Shown in pieces: positions 62,527-64,000 of a stretch of DNA of 64,000 nt. Positions within the stretch are counted from its first letter, which is position 1. Each line of letters opens with the position of its first letter. The notes beneath the pieces are model-generated. The model searched no databases and was not told where the DNA came from. It saw only the letters and a program-made list of their open reading frames with translations. This stretch comes from Flavobacterium sp. (GTDB taxonomy: Bacteria > Bacteroidota > Bacteroidia > Flavobacteriales > Flavobacteriaceae): NCBI RefSeq assembly GCF_027484705.1, contig NZ_JAIXSL010000012.1:1-64000 (forward strand), written 5' to 3'. The translations under genes were made by a program, and so were the position numbers.

Positions 62527-62604
62527 TAGCCCCGATAGTAGCGGTATCTTTTTGTGCCGTGGTTCGGCGCAAAAAATTTAGCGGATAGCGGGAACCAGCT
62601 TCTA
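62527..62604 (+). repeat. Intergenic hairpin (REP-like) repeat, copy D
   Basis: Same orientation as copy A: TAGCCCCGATAG to GAACCAGCTTCTA. The central stem GTGCCG/CGGCGC around a TGGTT-type loop is like copy A. Located 59 bp before the metG ATG. Confidence 0.85.
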
Positions 62605-62635
62605 ATAAAAACCATAAACTCTCGATTCTATTGTT

Positions 62636-62643
62636 TATTTTTG
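62636..62643 (+). promoter_or_regulatory. Exact -7 box (TATTTTTG) of metG
   Basis: An exact TAnnTTTG match 19 bp before the ATG at 62663; the hairpin repeat ends 31 bp upstream of it. Confidence 0.7.
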
Positions 62644-62662
62644 CAATCAATTTACTTGAACT

Positions 62663-64000
62663 ATGTTACAAAATCCAAAAAGATATACCATCACGGCGGC
62701 ATTGCCTTATACGAACGGACCGATCCACATCGGGCATTTGGCGGGCGTTTACGTGCCTTCGGACATTTATTCGCGCTATTTGCGTTTGCAGGGGAAAGAC
62801 GTTGCGTTTGTTTGTGGCAGCGATGAACACGGCGTGGCGATTTCGATGAAAGCCAAAAAAGAAGGCATTACACCACAAGAAGTGATTGATAAGTATGACG
62901 GAATTATCAGAAAATCATTTGTAGATTTTGGGATATCGTTCGACAATTATTCGCGCACGTCTTCGAAAATCCATCACGATACGGCTTCTGAGTTTTTCAG
63001 GAAACTGTATGAAGACGGGAAATTCATCGAGGAAGTCACCGAGCAGCTTTACGACGCGAAAGCCGAACAGTTTTTAGCCGATCGTTTTGTCACGGGAACT
63101 TGCCCGAAATGCGGCAATGAAGAGGCTTATGGCGACCAGTGCGAACGCTGCGGATCGACTTTGAATGCTACGGATTTAATCAATCCTAAATCGACGATTA
63201 CCGGAGAAACACCAGTTTTGAAATCAACCAAACACTGGTTTTTACCATTAGACCAATACTCGGATTTCTTGCAAGAATGGATTTTAGTCGGCCATAAAAA
63301 CGACTGGAAACCAAACGTATACGGACAGGTAAAATCCTGGATTGACGGTGGTTTGGAGCCGCGTGCTGTAACCCGCGATCTCGATTGGGGAATAGATGTT
63401 CCGGTCGCCGGAGCCGAAGGAAAAAAATTATATGTATGGTTTGACGCGCCGATTGGCTACATTTCATCAACAAAAGAATGGGCCGCACGTGAAGGAAAAG
63501 ACTGGGAACCGTATTGGAAAAGTAACGATACTAAACTAGTACATTTCATAGGAAAAGACAATATCGTTTTTCACTGCGTCATTTTCCCGGCGATGCTTAA
63601 AGCGGAAGGCAGTTATATTCTACCGGACAATGTTCCCGCGAATGAATTCCTGAACCTCGAAGGCAATAAATTATCAACCTCTAAAAACTGGGCAGTCTGG
63701 CTGCACGAATACCTTGAAGATTTTCCGGACCAACAGGATGTGTTGCGTTATGCTTTGACGGCAAATGCGCCCGAAACTAAAGATAACGACTTCACCTGGA
63801 AAGATTTTCAGGCGAGAAACAACAACGAACTTGCGGCGATTTTCGGAAATTTCATCAATCGGGTGGTGGTCTTGACGCATAAATATTACGAAGGCGTCGT
63901 GCCGCAACCGAACGAATTTTCGGATGTTGATTTTCGGACTTTGGAGGAATTGAAAGCCTATCCAGCGGTAATTTCGAGTTCCATTGAGCGTTACCGTTTC
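62663..64000 (+). CDS. metG: Methionyl-tRNA synthetase (3' end outside window)
   Basis: 446 codons are present. Class I aminoacyl-tRNA synthetase: HIGH-type motif [13 protein letters not shown] near residue 16, zinc-binding knuckle [18 protein letters not shown] (about 149-166), and the KMSKS loop as KLSTS in [15 protein letters not shown] (about 335). [15 protein letters not shown] and [19 protein letters not shown] confirm the methionine-specific family. The anticodon-binding domain begins and is cut by the window edge. Confidence 0.97.
   Translation, partial: MLQNPKRYTITAALPYTNGPIHIGHLAGVYVPSDIYSRYLRLQGKDVAFVCGSDEHGVAISMKAKKEGITPQEVIDKYDGIIRKSFVDFGISFDNYSRTSSKIHHDTASEFFRKLYEDGKFIEEVTEQLYDAKAEQFLADRFVTGTCPKCGNEEAYGDQCERCGSTLNATDLINPKSTITGETPVLKSTKHWFLPLDQYSDFLQEWILVGHKNDWKPNVYGQVKSWIDGGLEPRAVTRDLDWGIDVPVAGAEGKKLYVWFDAPIGYISSTKEWAAREGKDWEPYWKSNDTKLVHFIGKDNIVFHCVIFPAMLKAEGSYILPDNVPANEFLNLEGNKLSTSKNWAVWLHEYLEDFPDQQDVLRYALTANAPETKDNDFTWKDFQARNNNELAAIFGNFINRVVVLTHKYYEGVVPQPNEFSDVDFRTLEELKAYPAVISSSIERYRF

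Overview
The window looks like a chromosomal segment of a Flavobacteriaceae bacterium, most likely Flavobacterium or a close relative. Three surface proteins carry Bacteroidota-type features, two of them with visible type IX secretion (T9SS) C-terminal sorting domains. A SprE/PorW-type T9SS lipoprotein is present. Many genes are preceded by the Bacteroidota promoter -7 box TAnnTTTG and have no clear Shine-Dalgarno. The F-type ATP synthase operon lacks atpD and atpC, as is usual in this phylum. The DUF6341/DUF6427/upp neighbourhood is one I associate with flavobacteria. No rRNA, tRNA, CRISPR array, prophage or insertion sequence was recognised.

Layout. 1-8477 (minus): two tandem paralogous giant surface proteins (lamin-tail, chitobiase C-terminal-like, CotH kinase-like). 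The left one runs off the window and carries an array of 88-residue putative-Ig repeats. 8804-29065: an accessory surface-polysaccharide locus. It has seven glycosyltransferases, a Wzx flippase, three Wzy/WaaL-like membrane proteins, two nucleotide-sugar SDR enzymes, an initiating polyprenyl-phosphate sugar transferase, a CapK-like ligase, two related lipoproteins and gene debris at about 12.5-13.4 kb. 29180-35539: housekeeping and conserved unknowns (purD, DUF6341, DUF6427, upp, DUF4254, GT9, PaaE-like reductase). 35724-44717: sprE, bactofilin, AtpZ/I-like and DUF6168-like membrane proteins, then atpB-E-F-H-A-G. 44836-53268: second flippase, dut, DUF418 protein, mfd, a lipoprotein and threonine dehydrogenase. 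53341-62418: mostly envelope genes. These are a truncated-hemoglobin-like lipoprotein with an HMA-like partner, an NTF2-like protein, an L,D-transpeptidase, a beta-barrel, a 2OG-Fe(II) oxygenase, an alpha/beta hydrolase, a T9SS metalloprotease, YraN and an LD-carboxypeptidase. 62663-64000: the 5' part of metG.

How it fits together. The polysaccharide locus has the parts of a Wzx/Wzy-type pathway: initiation (25619-26971), sugar supply (13427-14491, 24636-25619), chain assembly by GT2/GT4 enzymes, flipping (15313-16629), and polymerisation or ligation (17678-18817, 21741-22970, 23335-24630). A GtrB-like GT2 with a GT39 enzyme (9597-12520) could decorate the product outside the membrane. The T9SS-exported CotH proteins and metalloprotease, together with SprE, belong to the same cell-surface theme.

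The least explained material is non-coding. Four copies of an approximately 80-bp hairpin repeat occur between housekeeping genes, and their stems differ in sequence but remain paired. One copy is nested inside two oppositely oriented arrays of an 8-bp unit (NNCTGAGT). Two further short repeat modules accompany these copies. The most unusual protein is a lipoprotein with a truncated-hemoglobin pattern encoded beside a membrane-anchored, cysteine-free HMA-like protein.
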